From Desulfonatronovibrio hydrogenovorans DSM 9292 (GTDB lineage: Bacteria > Desulfobacterota > Desulfovibrionia > Desulfovibrionales > Desulfonatronovibrionaceae), in the NCBI RefSeq assembly GCF_000686525.1, contig NZ_JMKT01000011.1, positions 124,001-188,000 on the forward strand: a stretch of DNA of 64,000 nt, given 5' to 3'. The notes beneath the pieces were generated by a model that was not told the DNA's origin, ran no database searches, and saw only the letters and a list, made by a program, of their open reading frames with translations. A program made the position numbers and the translations under genes. Of the stretch, positions 23,755 to 32,504 are shown in pieces (the stretch's first letter is position 1; every line of letters begins with the position of its first letter).

Positions 23755-24640
23755 CTGCCTGCGTTACAAAAAGCGCAACACCTACGTGTACAAGCGGTCA
23801 GTGCTCCGGAAGCTGACCACCTATCTCAACGATCCCCACATCACTATGGGCGATATTGACCGCCAATTGGTCAAGAGTTTTCTGGCCCACTCAGCCGAGA
23901 CGGTTACTTCCAAGGCAGCCAACAAATACCGGATAGAGATCAGTGCGTTATTTTCCTGGGCGCAAAAAGAACAGCTGTATAACGGACCTAATCCCGCAGC
24001 AGGCATTGAGCCATTTCCAGTGGAAAGGACACTACGCTATATTCCGCCGCCTGCAGACATTGCTGCGGTCCTGTCCATGGCTGGGGGCTGGCAGGCTGAC
24101 CTGATCCAGTTGCTCATTCATACTGCTGCCAGAGTTAGTGAAATCACCAGTCTAACATGGGATGACATTGATCTTCGAACCGGGATTATAACTCTCTGGA
24201 CCAGCAAGCGCAGAGGTGGCAATCGGGAGCCGCGTCGGCAGGCCATGACCGAAACCGCCAGAGCTGTTCTGCAAAAAAGGTTTGACGATCCCAACCGGCA
24301 TTCAGAGCATGTGTTTTACAATCCAAGAACTGGGGGCAAGCTGGAGCGACATGCCCGGGAGCTGAAAAATATGTTCAAGGATCTGTGCAAGGCTGCCCAG
24401 GTGCGCCACTTTACTGCCCACAGCTTGCGTCATTATATGGCGTCTGCACTCCAGAACCAGAAATACGATCTCAGGTCCATCCAGATCCTGCTTGGCCACC
24501 AGAATTTGAAAACCACTCAGATTTATCTGCATGAACTGGCAGTTGACCAGGCCGTGGCTGGCCAGGTTGAGTCCATTTCAGAACAGATTTCCAACTCAAT
24601 CGCCAATAAAATCGCCAATAGCCCTAATCTTCGCCAATAA
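23552..24640 (+). CDS. int: Tyrosine integrase
   Basis: The product has 362 residues from the ATG following GGTGG; an upstream extension would overlap the excisionase. An N-terminal AP2-like arm-binding domain (KKGRRYLAVLWMDGRRIARQ), a SAM-like core-binding domain and the catalytic domain are present. Catalytic residues are Arg194 (AARVSEITSL), His290 and Arg293 (HSLRHYM), His316 (LLGHQ) and Tyr325 (TTQIYLH). It recombines the phage and host attachment sites at the adjacent tRNA-Ser gene. Its last codons contain three TCGCCAATA repeats. Confidence 0.95.
   Translation: MAVTEYQTKKGRRYLAVLWMDGRRIARQGGFLTKKEAREWESTEERKILSGLKTDTAYSVIAEQYLNDCLRYKKRNTYVYKRSVLRKLTTYLNDPHITMGDIDRQLVKSFLAHSAETVTSKAANKYRIEISALFSWAQKEQLYNGPNPAAGIEPFPVERTLRYIPPPADIAAVLSMAGGWQADLIQLLIHTAARVSEITSLTWDDIDLRTGIITLWTSKRRGGNREPRRQAMTETARAVLQKRFDDPNRHSEHVFYNPRTGGKLERHARELKNMFKDLCKAAQVRHFTAHSLRHYMASALQNQKYDLRSIQILLGHQNLKTTQIYLHELAVDQAVAGQVESISEQISNSIANKIANSPNLRQ
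24600..24639. repeat. Three direct repeats TCGCCAATA near the attachment site
   Basis: Copies start at 24600, 24612 and 24631, inside the last codons of int and about 40 to 75 bases from the tRNA end. Direct repeats of this size near attR/attP arms are typical arm-type sites for integrase or excisionase. Confidence 0.45.
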
Positions 24641-24662
24641 AAAAGCCCCGCAAGCGGGGCTT
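24638..24662 (-). terminator. Terminator downstream of tRNA-Ser
   Basis: The stem AAGCCCCG/CGGGGCTT with loop CTTG is followed on the minus strand by a run of Ts. It lies 14 bases past the tRNA 3' end and on the prophage side, so the phage supplies the tRNA terminator. It may also end the int transcript. Confidence 0.8.
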
Positions 24663-24675
24663 CAATCGTTGACTG

Positions 24676-24767
24676 TGGCGGAGAGGGGGGGATTCGAACC
24701 CCCGAGACGGGATTAGCGCCTACACGATTTCCAATCGTGCTCCTTCGGCCAGCTCGGACACCTCTCC
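24676..24767 (-). tRNA. tRNA-Ser (anticodon GGA), prophage attachment site
   Basis: The 92-base minus-strand gene folds as a class II tRNA with a long variable arm. It has an acceptor stem starting GGAGAGG, the anticodon loop TTGGAAA closed by CACGA/TCGTG, the T-loop GGTTCGAATCC and encoded CCA. The anticodon GGA reads UCC/UCU. The 3' end faces the integrase, marking attR; the intact tRNA shows that the integrated phage restored the sequence. Confidence 0.97.
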
Positions 24768-24870
24768 AAAAGAACGGGATATCTAAATAATAAATCAGAA
24801 AAAGGCAAGGACAAAAAATCAACCAAAAACCCACCATGTTCAGACTGACAAACGGTCCTTTCCCCAAGGA

Positions 24871-25035
24871 TCAGGATTTGTCATCTGGGCCATTTTTATT
24901 AATGTCGCATTGTTGCCCCCGGCAACTTTGGTCTTTTCGAGGTCCTCAGCCTTGAAGGCCAAGTTTGGGCAGCACATATTTGGCTATGAGCACCCAGAAG
25001 ACTATGACTAAGATCAACCATAAAACAGTACTCAT
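24871..25035 (-). CDS. Tiny membrane protein; candidate selenoprotein with in-frame UGA
   Basis: After AAGGA, an ATG opens a 29-codon frame with one membrane helix (LWLILVIVFWVLIAKYVL) ending LPKLGLQG at a TGA (24948-24946). The same frame continues past the TGA for 24 codons with two Cys residues (GPRKDQSCRGQQC) to a second TGA. Starting about 26 bases after the first UGA is a perfect hairpin GTTGCC-GGG-GGCAAC whose loop begins with G, which fits the loose bacterial SECIS pattern. If UGA is read as selenocysteine the product has 54 residues, otherwise 29. It lies 120 bases downstream of fabI on the same strand. Translation is likely; recoding is a hypothesis. Confidence 0.45.
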
Positions 25036-25155
25036 TTTCCTTCCAGGGTTGGTTAGTTTGTAAAGTCAGGATAAGGCCTGCGGGAAAGGAAGCAGTTTCC
25101 GGTCAGGTAATGCCCTTGGGGCTGCTCCAGTTTCCCGCAAATCAGATCCTCAATT

Positions 25156-25920
25156 CTAGATTCCCAGTACATTGTATCCGGAATCCACGTAAAGAACCTC
25201 ACCCGTGGTTCCGGAGGACAAATCAGAGGCCAGGTACAAGGCTGCTTTGCCCACATCGTTCTGGTCCACATTCCGTCTTAGGGGTGCTTTTTCTTCAATG
25301 GTCGACAAGATGGTTTTGAATCCACTGATGCCCGATGCAGCCAGGGTCTTGATGGGACCGGCACTGATGGCATTGACCCTGACTCCATTCATTCCCAGGT
25401 CAGCAGCCAGATAACGGGTGGATGCTTCCAGGGCGGCTTTGGCCACACCCATTACATTATAATTGGTAATGACTTTCTGGGAGCCATAATAGGTCATGGT
25501 CATAACCGAAGCATTCTTGGAAAGCAGAGGCTCAAAGGCCTGGCATAGAGCAGTCAGGGAGTAGGCAGACACGTCCAGAGCCAGTTTAAAGCCTTCCCTG
25601 GTAGTGTCAATGAACCTTCCCTGGAGGTCATCGCGGTTGGCAAAGGCCACAGAGTGGACCAGAACGTCCACCTGGCCCCATTTTTCCCTGACCAGCCGGG
25701 CTGCTGACTTTATCTGGTCATCACTGGTGACGTCGCAGTCAAAGATGAAATCTCCGCCCAGTTCCTGACTGATGGGCTCAACCCTTTTTTTGAGTGGTTC
25801 ACCTACATAACTGAAAGCCAGAGATGCTCCATTTTTTTTGAAGTTTTCTGCAATGCCGTAGGCAATGCTTTTGTTGTTAGCCAGTCCGAAAATCAGGGCT
25901 TTTTTATTCTCAAGAAGCAT
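25156..25920 (-). CDS. fabI: Enoyl-[acyl-carrier-protein] reductase
   Basis: This protein of 254 residues reduces the trans-2-enoyl-ACP double bond in the last step of fatty acid elongation using NAD(P)H. It has the FabI cofactor loop GLANNKSIAYGIA (12-24) and the catalytic Tyr154 and Lys161 (ITNYNVMGVAKAALE), plus Tyr144 equivalent to E. coli Tyr146. AISAGPIKTLAASGI is the flexible substrate loop. The ATG with GGAGG at 5 bases is preferred over an in-frame GTG two codons earlier. It follows purC by 11 bases in a minus-strand operon hisD-purC-fabI. Confidence 0.97.
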   Translation of the reverse strand: MLLENKKALIFGLANNKSIAYGIAENFKKNGASLAFSYVGEPLKKRVEPISQELGGDFIFDCDVTSDDQIKSAARLVREKWGQVDVLVHSVAFANRDDLQGRFIDTTREGFKLALDVSAYSLTALCQAFEPLLSKNASVMTMTYYGSQKVITNYNVMGVAKAALEASTRYLAADLGMNGVRVNAISAGPIKTLAASGISGFKTILSTIEEKAPLRRNVDQNDVGKAALYLASDLSSGTTGEVLYVDSGYNVLGI

Positions 25921-25931
25921 TGACACCTCCC

Positions 25932-26825
25932 TTATACCAGGTTCTTGCCGGTTAGCAGCCTGTAGGCCAAAAGATACTTGTTGCCTGTTTCTTCGATGAT
26001 CTCCCGGGGCAGGGCTGGTGCTGGGGCCTTTTTATCCCAGCCAGTGGTCTCCAGCCAGTCCCGCAGATACTGTTTGTCAAAGCTGGGCTGACTCTTTCCA
26101 GGCTCATATCTGTCCGCAGGCCAGAACCTGGAGGAGTCCGGAGTCAGGACTTCATCTATGAGTACCAGCCTGCCATTGATTTCCCCGAACTCAAATTTAG
26201 TGTCAGCCACAATGATTCCTTTTTGGGCTGCGTAGTCCCTGCCTTTGGCGTAGATTGCCATGGACAGTTCTTCCACTTTTCCAGCCAGGGTGTCGCCGAT
26301 TCGGAGCCTGGCCTCGTTCAGGGTGATGTTTTCATCATGGTCCCCGACATCGGCCTTGGTGGAAGGGGTGAACAAAGGCTGCTGCAGTTTCTGGGATTCC
26401 ACAAGGTCCTCGGGCAGGTCATATCCGCAGACTTTGCCGGTATTTCTGTAGTCCTTCCATCCAGATCCTGTGATATAGCCACGGACAATGCATTCAATGG
26501 GCAGGGGTTTGGCCTTCTTGACCAGGACTGACCTCCCTTCCAGCTCTTCCCTGTAGGGTTCGAGATCCTTGGGAAACTCATCTACATCAGGGGTTATCAA
26601 ATGGTTCTCAACGATGTCCTGGAACATTTCCATCCAGAACAGGGTGATCTGGTTCAGGACTGCTCCTTTGAATGGAATAGGTTCATTCATGACCACGTCA
26701 AAGGCGCTCATCCGGTCAGTGGTCACAATGAGCAGGGTGGACGGATCTATTTCATAGATATCCCTTACCTTGCCTCTGGATAAAAGGGGATATTCCTTGA
26801 TGCTGGTTTGGGCCACTACTTTCAT
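25932..26825 (-). CDS. purC: Phosphoribosylaminoimidazole-succinocarboxamide synthase
   Basis: The 297-residue protein catalyses the ATP-dependent addition of aspartate to CAIR in purine synthesis. Signatures are GKVRDIYEIDPSTLLIVTTD at the N-terminus, VVAD-type TKFEFGEINGRLVLIDEV, and LTPDSSRFWPADRY. It is of the longer bacterial/yeast-like type (about 290 residues) with the insert around VRGYITGSGWKDY. AGGAGG lies about 11 bases before the ATG. It lies between hisD and fabI, all on the minus strand. Confidence 0.97.
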   Translation of the reverse strand: MKVVAQTSIKEYPLLSRGKVRDIYEIDPSTLLIVTTDRMSAFDVVMNEPIPFKGAVLNQITLFWMEMFQDIVENHLITPDVDEFPKDLEPYREELEGRSVLVKKAKPLPIECIVRGYITGSGWKDYRNTGKVCGYDLPEDLVESQKLQQPLFTPSTKADVGDHDENITLNEARLRIGDTLAGKVEELSMAIYAKGRDYAAQKGIIVADTKFEFGEINGRLVLIDEVLTPDSSRFWPADRYEPGKSQPSFDKQYLRDWLETTGWDKKAPAPALPREIIEETGNKYLLAYRLLTGKNLV

Positions 26826-26907
26826 GTTTTATTTATCCTCCTGGTTGTCAATGTTTGGTGAATCAGAATGCACACCCATCCTCTTGAAAAGTAACAGGGC
26901 AGGCAGG

Positions 26908-28215
26908 TTATCTGTGCAGACGTTCTTCAATACTTCGGGCATGGGCTTCCAGACCTTCAAGCCTGGCCATGCGGGCTATCTTGGGGCCATGTTTGTGCAG
27001 ATAATCCTGGTTTGCAGACAGGATGCTGATATTTTTTTGAAAAGACTGCACTGACAGGGCCTGGGAAAAGCGGGCCGTGGTAAGGGTGGGCAGGACGTGG
27101 TTGGGCCCTGCGAAGTAGTCCCCCACAGGTTCTGGAGAGAATTCTCCCATAAAAACAGCTCCGGCGTTTCGGATCATGCCCAGGCAGGACCAGGGGTCTT
27201 TAAGACAGAGTTCAAAGTGCTCAGGGGCGATGGAGTTGGAGAGTTCAAATCCGGTTTCAAGATCCGGGACCAGAAATGATGCTCCCCAGTCCTTAAGGGC
27301 TTTCTGGGCAATGTCGGCTCTGGCAAGCCTGGCAGTCTGTTTTTCCAGTTCCCGGGCTGTTTCCTTGATCAGGTCTTCTTGAGTGGTGATGAGATAGGTT
27401 CCTGCCAGGGGATCATGTTCAGCCTGAGAAAGAATGTCGGCTGCTATAAACTCAGGTTTGCCGGTCTGGTCGGCCAGGACTGCCACCTCGCTGGGCCCGG
27501 CAATCATATCAATGCCAACCTGGCCCACAAGCATTTTTTTGGCAGTAGTGACAAAAATATTCCCTGGCCCGGCAATGAAATCTACATGAGGTACAGTCTC
27601 TGTTCCGTAGGCCATGGCTGCCACAGCCCAGGCAGAGCCGCACAGGTATATTTCTTCAATACCCAGGATATGGGCCGTGGCCAGGAGGTACGGGTTAAGG
27701 GTTTTATCCTTTCGGGGCGGAGAAACAACGCAAATCGACTCAACCCCTGCCACCTGGGCGGGTATGGCGTTCATGAGCAGGCTAGATATCAGGGGGGTCT
27801 CACCGCCTTGTCCGCCAGGAACGTACAGGCCGGCCCTGAAGACCGGGGTCACCATCTGACCCATAATGGCTCCGTCATCATCCGGGATGAACCATGATTT
27901 CTGGGCCTGATGTTCATGAAATTTTCTGATGCGCAGGGCAGCTTCCTTGATGATGTCCAGGTCCTGCTGGTCCACCAGGGACAGGGACTGACCAATGAGT
28001 TTCTTATCCAGCCTGATATCCTGGACCTCAAAGTCCTGGCAGTCAAATTGGCGGGTATATTCCACCACAGCCCGGTCACCCTGGGTCATGACCTTATCCA
28101 GGATTTCCCGGACAGGGCCTTCCACTGACAAATCAGGCTTCATTCTGGTCAAAAGCCAAGACTTTATTGGGGGCCAATCATTTTTGGATGTATAGGTGAA
28201 GTGCTTTCCGAACAT
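26908..28215 (-). CDS. hisD: Histidinol dehydrogenase
   Basis: The 435-residue zinc enzyme oxidises L-histidinol to L-histidine in two NAD-dependent steps. Recognised by YVPGGQGGETPLISS, the GPSEVAVLAD segment, SQAEHDPLAGTYLI with zinc and catalytic residues, and the NSIAPEHFELCL motif. GGAGA lies 5 to 6 bases before the ATG. It is the first gene of the minus-strand operon with purC and fabI; the 190-base upstream gap probably holds the promoter. Confidence 0.97.
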   Translation of the reverse strand: MFGKHFTYTSKNDWPPIKSWLLTRMKPDLSVEGPVREILDKVMTQGDRAVVEYTRQFDCQDFEVQDIRLDKKLIGQSLSLVDQQDLDIIKEAALRIRKFHEHQAQKSWFIPDDDGAIMGQMVTPVFRAGLYVPGGQGGETPLISSLLMNAIPAQVAGVESICVVSPPRKDKTLNPYLLATAHILGIEEIYLCGSAWAVAAMAYGTETVPHVDFIAGPGNIFVTTAKKMLVGQVGIDMIAGPSEVAVLADQTGKPEFIAADILSQAEHDPLAGTYLITTQEDLIKETARELEKQTARLARADIAQKALKDWGASFLVPDLETGFELSNSIAPEHFELCLKDPWSCLGMIRNAGAVFMGEFSPEPVGDYFAGPNHVLPTLTTARFSQALSVQSFQKNISILSANQDYLHKHGPKIARMARLEGLEAHARSIEERLHR

Positions 28216-28411
28216 GCTGTCTCCAGAGCAGTGCTTATTATGTGAGATCCCAGTTGAGCAAAAGTTTCAAAGAATAAAATTTAGGTTGGTTTGAAATATT
28301 TATCAAGGAAAGTTTTAAGGGCCTGCCTGCTGAATCAGGCTTTGAACCAAAATGAGCATGGTCCACATGATGGGCTGGGGCCAAAACAGGGATTAAAAAG
28401 GGCTTGCCCAA

Positions 28412-30373
28412 TTAGTCAGCTGCATGCTCAGCGGTCAGGGCATCGCCGGCCCTGATTTCCGGCATAAAAGAGCTTATGCTCTGCTGGTCAAGGCCCAGCC
28501 GGCGATTGTAGACAGCCTTGTATGTGAATACTTTTTCCACGTAGTCCCTGGTCTCAAAAAACGGGATGTTTTCCACCCAGACATCGGCTGCCACGGACCG
28601 GTCCTGAGGCAGCCAGGCCTTGATCCTCTGAATTCCTGCATTGTAGGCCGCAGTTGCCAGAACCGGGTTGTTCTGCAGCTCCTGGAGCCGTCTGCTCAGA
28701 TAAAAGGTGCCGAAACGAATGCTGGTCTCCGGGCAGAGCAGGATGTTAACGTTTCTGAAGCTTTCACCCATCATGGAGGCAATCATTCTTCCTGTTCCGG
28801 GCATAATCTGCATGACCCCGAGGGCACCGGCCGGAGAGCCAACATCGGGCATGAACATGCTTTCCTGTCTGGCCAGGGCAAAGACCCAGACCGGATTCAG
28901 GTCTCTGGTCCTGGAATGATTGAAGATATACTCATGATAGGACAAAGGGAAGCGAAGCACCAGGTCATCGTATTCTCCAGCACCAGCTGCAGCAATTATG
29001 GCCCGGTCCTGCCACCCCAGGTCATGGGCCAGGACAGCAGCAGCCTTCAACTGGGAGCTGTTTCTGCCGGACAGGGCCAGATTCCATTCTCTGCGGGCAT
29101 CAGGCATTCGATCCAGATGAAAAAGCTCCACAGCCCGGGCAATTCCGGGTTCATTTTTCAGGGCAAGGATCTGCTGACCATGAGAAACAATGGCCCTTTG
29201 AGGTATGTCGTATGGCTGATTCAATCTGTCAGAAGCCAGCAGGGAAAAATAGTTCTGTCTTCCGGTCAGACTCTGATACAGGATCCGGGCCTGCTGAATC
29301 TGGCCGGTTTGCTCCAGAGCTCTTGCTTTCCAGTATGTCCACCTGGGAGAGTTTTTTCTTTCCCTGTCCAGCCCTTCCCAGGCTGCCAAGGCCTCGGACC
29401 AGTTTCCAGCATAGATGGCACTTCTGATATGCCATTCCCTGAGGGCAGGGGTTTTGACCTGATCCGGCAGATTTTGCAGATATTTCAGAGCCTGAGGGTG
29501 TTTTCTCAGAGCCAGGTAAAGACCTATTTCCTGGTCAATGGGTCTGGTGTCAAAGGATCTGAAATCGTATTCTTTTTTCAGTTGCTCCCATTGAGCCAGA
29601 GCCTTGGGGGTATCCTCGCGAATGAGTTTTCCCATGCCCTGAGTCAGGATTATCTGACCAGCGGGATGGTCAATGGCGTTCCAGTCGATTTCCAGGGTTG
29701 TGGATGGTTTTTCCAGAACTTTAAGCCAGAGGTTAAGCCAGGATCTGTCCTGATCTGAAAGATACCTGCCCAGATAGCGGGCCAGCCCGGCCTGGCCCTG
29801 GTCAATGGCCAGCTGAATCCGATGCCAGACCAGGTCTGAACTCAAGCGGTTCTGTTCCCTCCACTGGTTAAAGACTGGATCGCACTGTTTAGGCCTTGAA
29901 CGTCCAAAGAGCCAGAGGTTCTCAGCCTCGTTCCAGGCTGCAGGGGTGTTGCCGGTCTCCAAAAGGGCCCTGGCGTACGAGCATTGCAGGGCCTGGGGGG
30001 CAGGAGTCCTGAAGTCCCTTACAAGCCTGTCCCAATGGTTATTTTTGGCCAGATATTCGGTCCATTCCTGCCTCAATCGTCCAGCCAGGGGGGTTGAGGC
30101 GTATTCTTCCAGAAAATTGAGGATCCGCCCCTCCTGAGCCAGAGAGATGTTCTTTCTTATTTCCTGATATTCAAGATAAGGATAAAGAGGGTAGTCCTGA
30201 AGAAGGGAAAGGTGCTGCCGGTATTCATCTGTACGCCCCAGTTCCAGGGCTTTTTCAGCATCCAGAAATCTTTTGCGCTGATCCTCCAGAGTGCCGGCAA
30301 AAGCCTGGGACACAAGGCTAAGCAGGGAAAAGCAGACAATCACAAGAGTGAATACGGGTATTTTACGGTCCAT
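28412..30373 (-). CDS. slt: Soluble lytic murein transglycosylase (Slt70 family)
   Basis: The product has 653 residues from MDRKIPVFTLVIVCF, which starts a signal peptide cleaved near AFAGTLE; earlier in-frame codons belong to galE. A long superhelical N-terminal part with tetratricopeptide-like repeats is followed by the SLT domain: FALARQESMF with the catalytic Glu, SPAGALGVMQIMPGTGRM and LATAAYNAGI. It cleaves the MurNAc-GlcNAc bond with formation of the anhydro product in the periplasm. It overlaps the end of galE by 11 bases and is probably co-transcribed. Confidence 0.93.
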   Translation of the reverse strand: MDRKIPVFTLVIVCFSLLSLVSQAFAGTLEDQRKRFLDAEKALELGRTDEYRQHLSLLQDYPLYPYLEYQEIRKNISLAQEGRILNFLEEYASTPLAGRLRQEWTEYLAKNNHWDRLVRDFRTPAPQALQCSYARALLETGNTPAAWNEAENLWLFGRSRPKQCDPVFNQWREQNRLSSDLVWHRIQLAIDQGQAGLARYLGRYLSDQDRSWLNLWLKVLEKPSTTLEIDWNAIDHPAGQIILTQGMGKLIREDTPKALAQWEQLKKEYDFRSFDTRPIDQEIGLYLALRKHPQALKYLQNLPDQVKTPALREWHIRSAIYAGNWSEALAAWEGLDRERKNSPRWTYWKARALEQTGQIQQARILYQSLTGRQNYFSLLASDRLNQPYDIPQRAIVSHGQQILALKNEPGIARAVELFHLDRMPDARREWNLALSGRNSSQLKAAAVLAHDLGWQDRAIIAAAGAGEYDDLVLRFPLSYHEYIFNHSRTRDLNPVWVFALARQESMFMPDVGSPAGALGVMQIMPGTGRMIASMMGESFRNVNILLCPETSIRFGTFYLSRRLQELQNNPVLATAAYNAGIQRIKAWLPQDRSVAADVWVENIPFFETRDYVEKVFTYKAVYNRRLGLDQQSISSFMPEIRAGDALTAEHAAD

Positions 30374-31361
30374 AGTCTGGGTTGGAATGTGTTTTGTGCC
30401 ATTCCCAGGCAGTCTTGACGATGGTCTCAAGTTCATTGAACTCGGGCTTCCAGCCCAGGCAGTCTTCTGCTTTCCGAGAGGAAGCCACCAGGACAGGGGG
30501 GTCTCCTGGACGCCGGGCTGCAGCCCTTACCGGTACCTTGACTCTGCTGACCCTTTCCACAGTCTCCACCACTTGCTGTACACTGTGCCCATGGCCTGTA
30601 CCCAGGTTGAAGCAGTCGCTCTGACCATGCTTGGTAAGGTATTCAAGGGCCAGGATGTGGGCTCTGGCCAGGTCGGTGACGTGGATATAGTCGCGGATGG
30701 CGGTTCCGTCCGGGGTCTGGTAGTCCTGTCCAAATATGCTGAGTTCTTTTTTCAGCTTCATGGCCGTCATGATGGCCAGAGGGATCAAGTGGGTTTCCGG
30801 ATGGTGGTCTTCGCCGATCAATCCTTGAGGATCAGCCCCGGCTGCGTTGAAATAGCGCAGACTGATATTTTTTATTTCATAGGCCCGGTCAAAATCATTC
30901 AGGATCTGTTCAATCATGAGCTTTCCCCAGCCATAGGGATTGATGGGGTTTTGAGGATGACTTTCTGTAAGGGGTGTTTTCAAAGGCTGGCCATAAGTGG
31001 CACAGGTGCTTGAAAAAATGATTCTCTGGCAGGAGTGCCTGCGCATTGCTTCCAGAAGAGTGAGGGTCCCGGCCACATTGTTCCGGTAGTATTTGGCAGG
31101 ATCAGTTACAGACTCTCCAACATAGGTGTAAGCAGCAAAATGAATAACTGCTTCAGGCTGGTGACTGGTGAAGATAAAGTCCAGGACTTGCGGCTCATTG
31201 ATGTCGCCTCTGATCAAAGGTCCCCATTTTACAGCCTGTTTATGGCCATAAACCAGGTTATCCAGAGTGACTGGCAGGTATCCGCACTCAGCCAGCTCCT
31301 TGCAGGCATGGCTTCCGATATAACCGGCTCCGCCGGTAACGAGAATTTTTCCTTTGCTCAT
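30363..31361 (-). CDS. galE: UDP-glucose 4-epimerase
   Basis: The 332-residue short-chain dehydrogenase family protein interconverts UDP-glucose and UDP-galactose. ILVTGGAGYIGSHACKEL binds NAD, SSTCATYG and PYGWGKLMIE carry the catalytic Ser/Thr and Tyr-x3-Lys, and GTAIRDYIHVTDLARAHI is the GalE signature. The ATG with AAGG upstream is preferred over an earlier in-frame TTG. It supplies sugars for surface polysaccharide. The slt gene overlaps its end. Confidence 0.95.
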   Translation of the reverse strand: MSKGKILVTGGAGYIGSHACKELAECGYLPVTLDNLVYGHKQAVKWGPLIRGDINEPQVLDFIFTSHQPEAVIHFAAYTYVGESVTDPAKYYRNNVAGTLTLLEAMRRHSCQRIIFSSTCATYGQPLKTPLTESHPQNPINPYGWGKLMIEQILNDFDRAYEIKNISLRYFNAAGADPQGLIGEDHHPETHLIPLAIMTAMKLKKELSIFGQDYQTPDGTAIRDYIHVTDLARAHILALEYLTKHGQSDCFNLGTGHGHSVQQVVETVERVSRVKVPVRAAARRPGDPPVLVASSRKAEDCLGWKPEFNELETIVKTAWEWHKTHSNPDYGP

Positions 31362-31458
31362 GTTCAGCCTTGTCAATAAGGATGTTGTCCAGGGAAGATT
31401 TTTTGAGAGCAGACCTGATACCGCCTGCTGGTCGGGAGTTACGGTCAGATCAAAAATA

Positions 31459-32163
31459 CTACAGGTTGATTTTTATTTCAACCCTGCCTGGAGAGTAGCC
31501 CTTTAGTTCGGACAGCATGGCCTGGAGAGTTTTTTTAAAGATCCTTTCCACAAAGGGGTTCATCCCGACAATCTGGCCGTTGACCCTGATTTCACATTCG
31601 GAGTTGACCGCCAGGCAATCCTCCTGGCCGGCCTGGCCAGCCAGGATTCTTTTCCCAAGATCCCTGCATGTTTCATGTCCGCATGACCCGCAATCAAGTC
31701 CAGGCAGGATAAAGCCTTTTTCCTGGATCAGATCGGCCAGTTCCTCAATTCTGTTTATGTGGGGCAGGTAAGCGGTTTTAATGTCGCCCCAGGTGGCCAT
31801 GGCCAGGCCGTAGTCCAGTTCCTCGGCTTCCCGGGGATGTTTGAGGACCAGTATCCTGGGCAGCCAGCCAAGTTTTTTTCCTCCCTCCACCAGGAGCAGG
31901 TCTCCTTTCATCAGTGGAAGCAGATCTGGAAGGTACTTCCTGTTCTGCCAGAAAAATATGGTCTGTTCTTCAGACAGACCGGCCAGGTCCACTGCCTGAC
32001 CAGCCAGAAGATCTGTATCAGTGTTTTGGCGGTCAAAGCCGTGATGGGAAAACTTGGCTGCAGACAGCTTGCTGCCCCTTTTTTTAAATTCCCTGGCCAG
32101 CTCGAGCATGAGGGTTGTTTTGCCGCTTTTTTTAAAGCCGACTATGGATACGCCTTTATTCAT
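31459..32163 (-). CDS. MobB-like GTPase fused to a four-cysteine Fe-S domain
   Basis: The product has 234 residues. Residues 1-150 are MobB-like with a P-loop GFKKSGKTTLMLELAREF, DLLLVEGGKKLGW and ILVLKHP. In MobB proteins this domain assists attachment of GMP to molybdopterin. Residues 165-200 have the four-Cys motif GLDCGSCGHETCRDLGKRIL plus a fourth Cys (GQEDCLAV), as in the Fe-S domain of corrinoid/acetyl-CoA synthase proteins. The fusion occurs in anaerobes; its role is not established but points to molybdenum or tungsten enzyme maturation. The ATG has AGGGTG upstream; an earlier GTG is less likely. Confidence 0.82.
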   Translation of the reverse strand: MNKGVSIVGFKKSGKTTLMLELAREFKKRGSKLSAAKFSHHGFDRQNTDTDLLAGQAVDLAGLSEEQTIFFWQNRKYLPDLLPLMKGDLLLVEGGKKLGWLPRILVLKHPREAEELDYGLAMATWGDIKTAYLPHINRIEELADLIQEKGFILPGLDCGSCGHETCRDLGKRILAGQAGQEDCLAVNSECEIRVNGQIVGMNPFVERIFKKTLQAMLSELKGYSPGRVEIKINL

Positions 32164-32504
32164 TTTCACCCTTTATTATACTGGTTCAGTTACATTTTGA
32201 CATTCCATCCGGCTTTGAATAACATCTGATGGTTTAAGGGCCGGATCAGGCTCAAGTTTTTGGACAAGACCGGACAGGGGACATCTGTGCAGCCCATTTG
32301 AGTTCTGCCCTGCGGTTCTGCAAAATAGGGGCAGCCATATTTTGTTTGCCGGAGTTGTCTTGAACAGGCTGACTTTCTAGCTAAGAAACCTACTATGTCT
32401 GGTTTCCGGTGTCCAGTAAGCCGGGTATGCCCTGATAAACTGGGTTTATACCTGACCTGGCTGAACCCGAACCGCAGCATATTTAACCCTGAATATTATT
32501 ACTG
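32164..32504. other. Intergenic region between divergent mobB-like gene and hisS
   Basis: About 340 bases hold the divergent start regions of the two operons. I see no gene, RNA or clear terminator here. Promoter boxes cannot be assigned with confidence. Confidence 0.6.

Larger units (their letters stand above)
1..24675. mobile_element. Prophage (right-hand part), integrated at tRNA-Ser
   Basis: A contiguous block of phage genes ends exactly at the 3' end of a tRNA-Ser gene, next to a tyrosine integrase. It has an immunity region (CI/Cro), a primase-helicase replication module, terminase subunits and a portal. The portal is cut by the window start, so the tail and lysis genes and the left attachment site lie outside. 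The tRNA is complete with its CCA, as expected when a tyrosine integrase uses the tRNA 3' end as attB. Two AT-richer cargo segments (about 1,000-7,860 and 17,640-19,940) sit inside it. Whether the element is inducible cannot be judged from this part. Confidence 0.93.

Noticed and set aside
28424-29758. 444-codon plus-strand ORF opposite slt
   Set aside because: It is exactly antisense to a well-supported lytic transglycosylase; long antisense frames are common in this codon usage.
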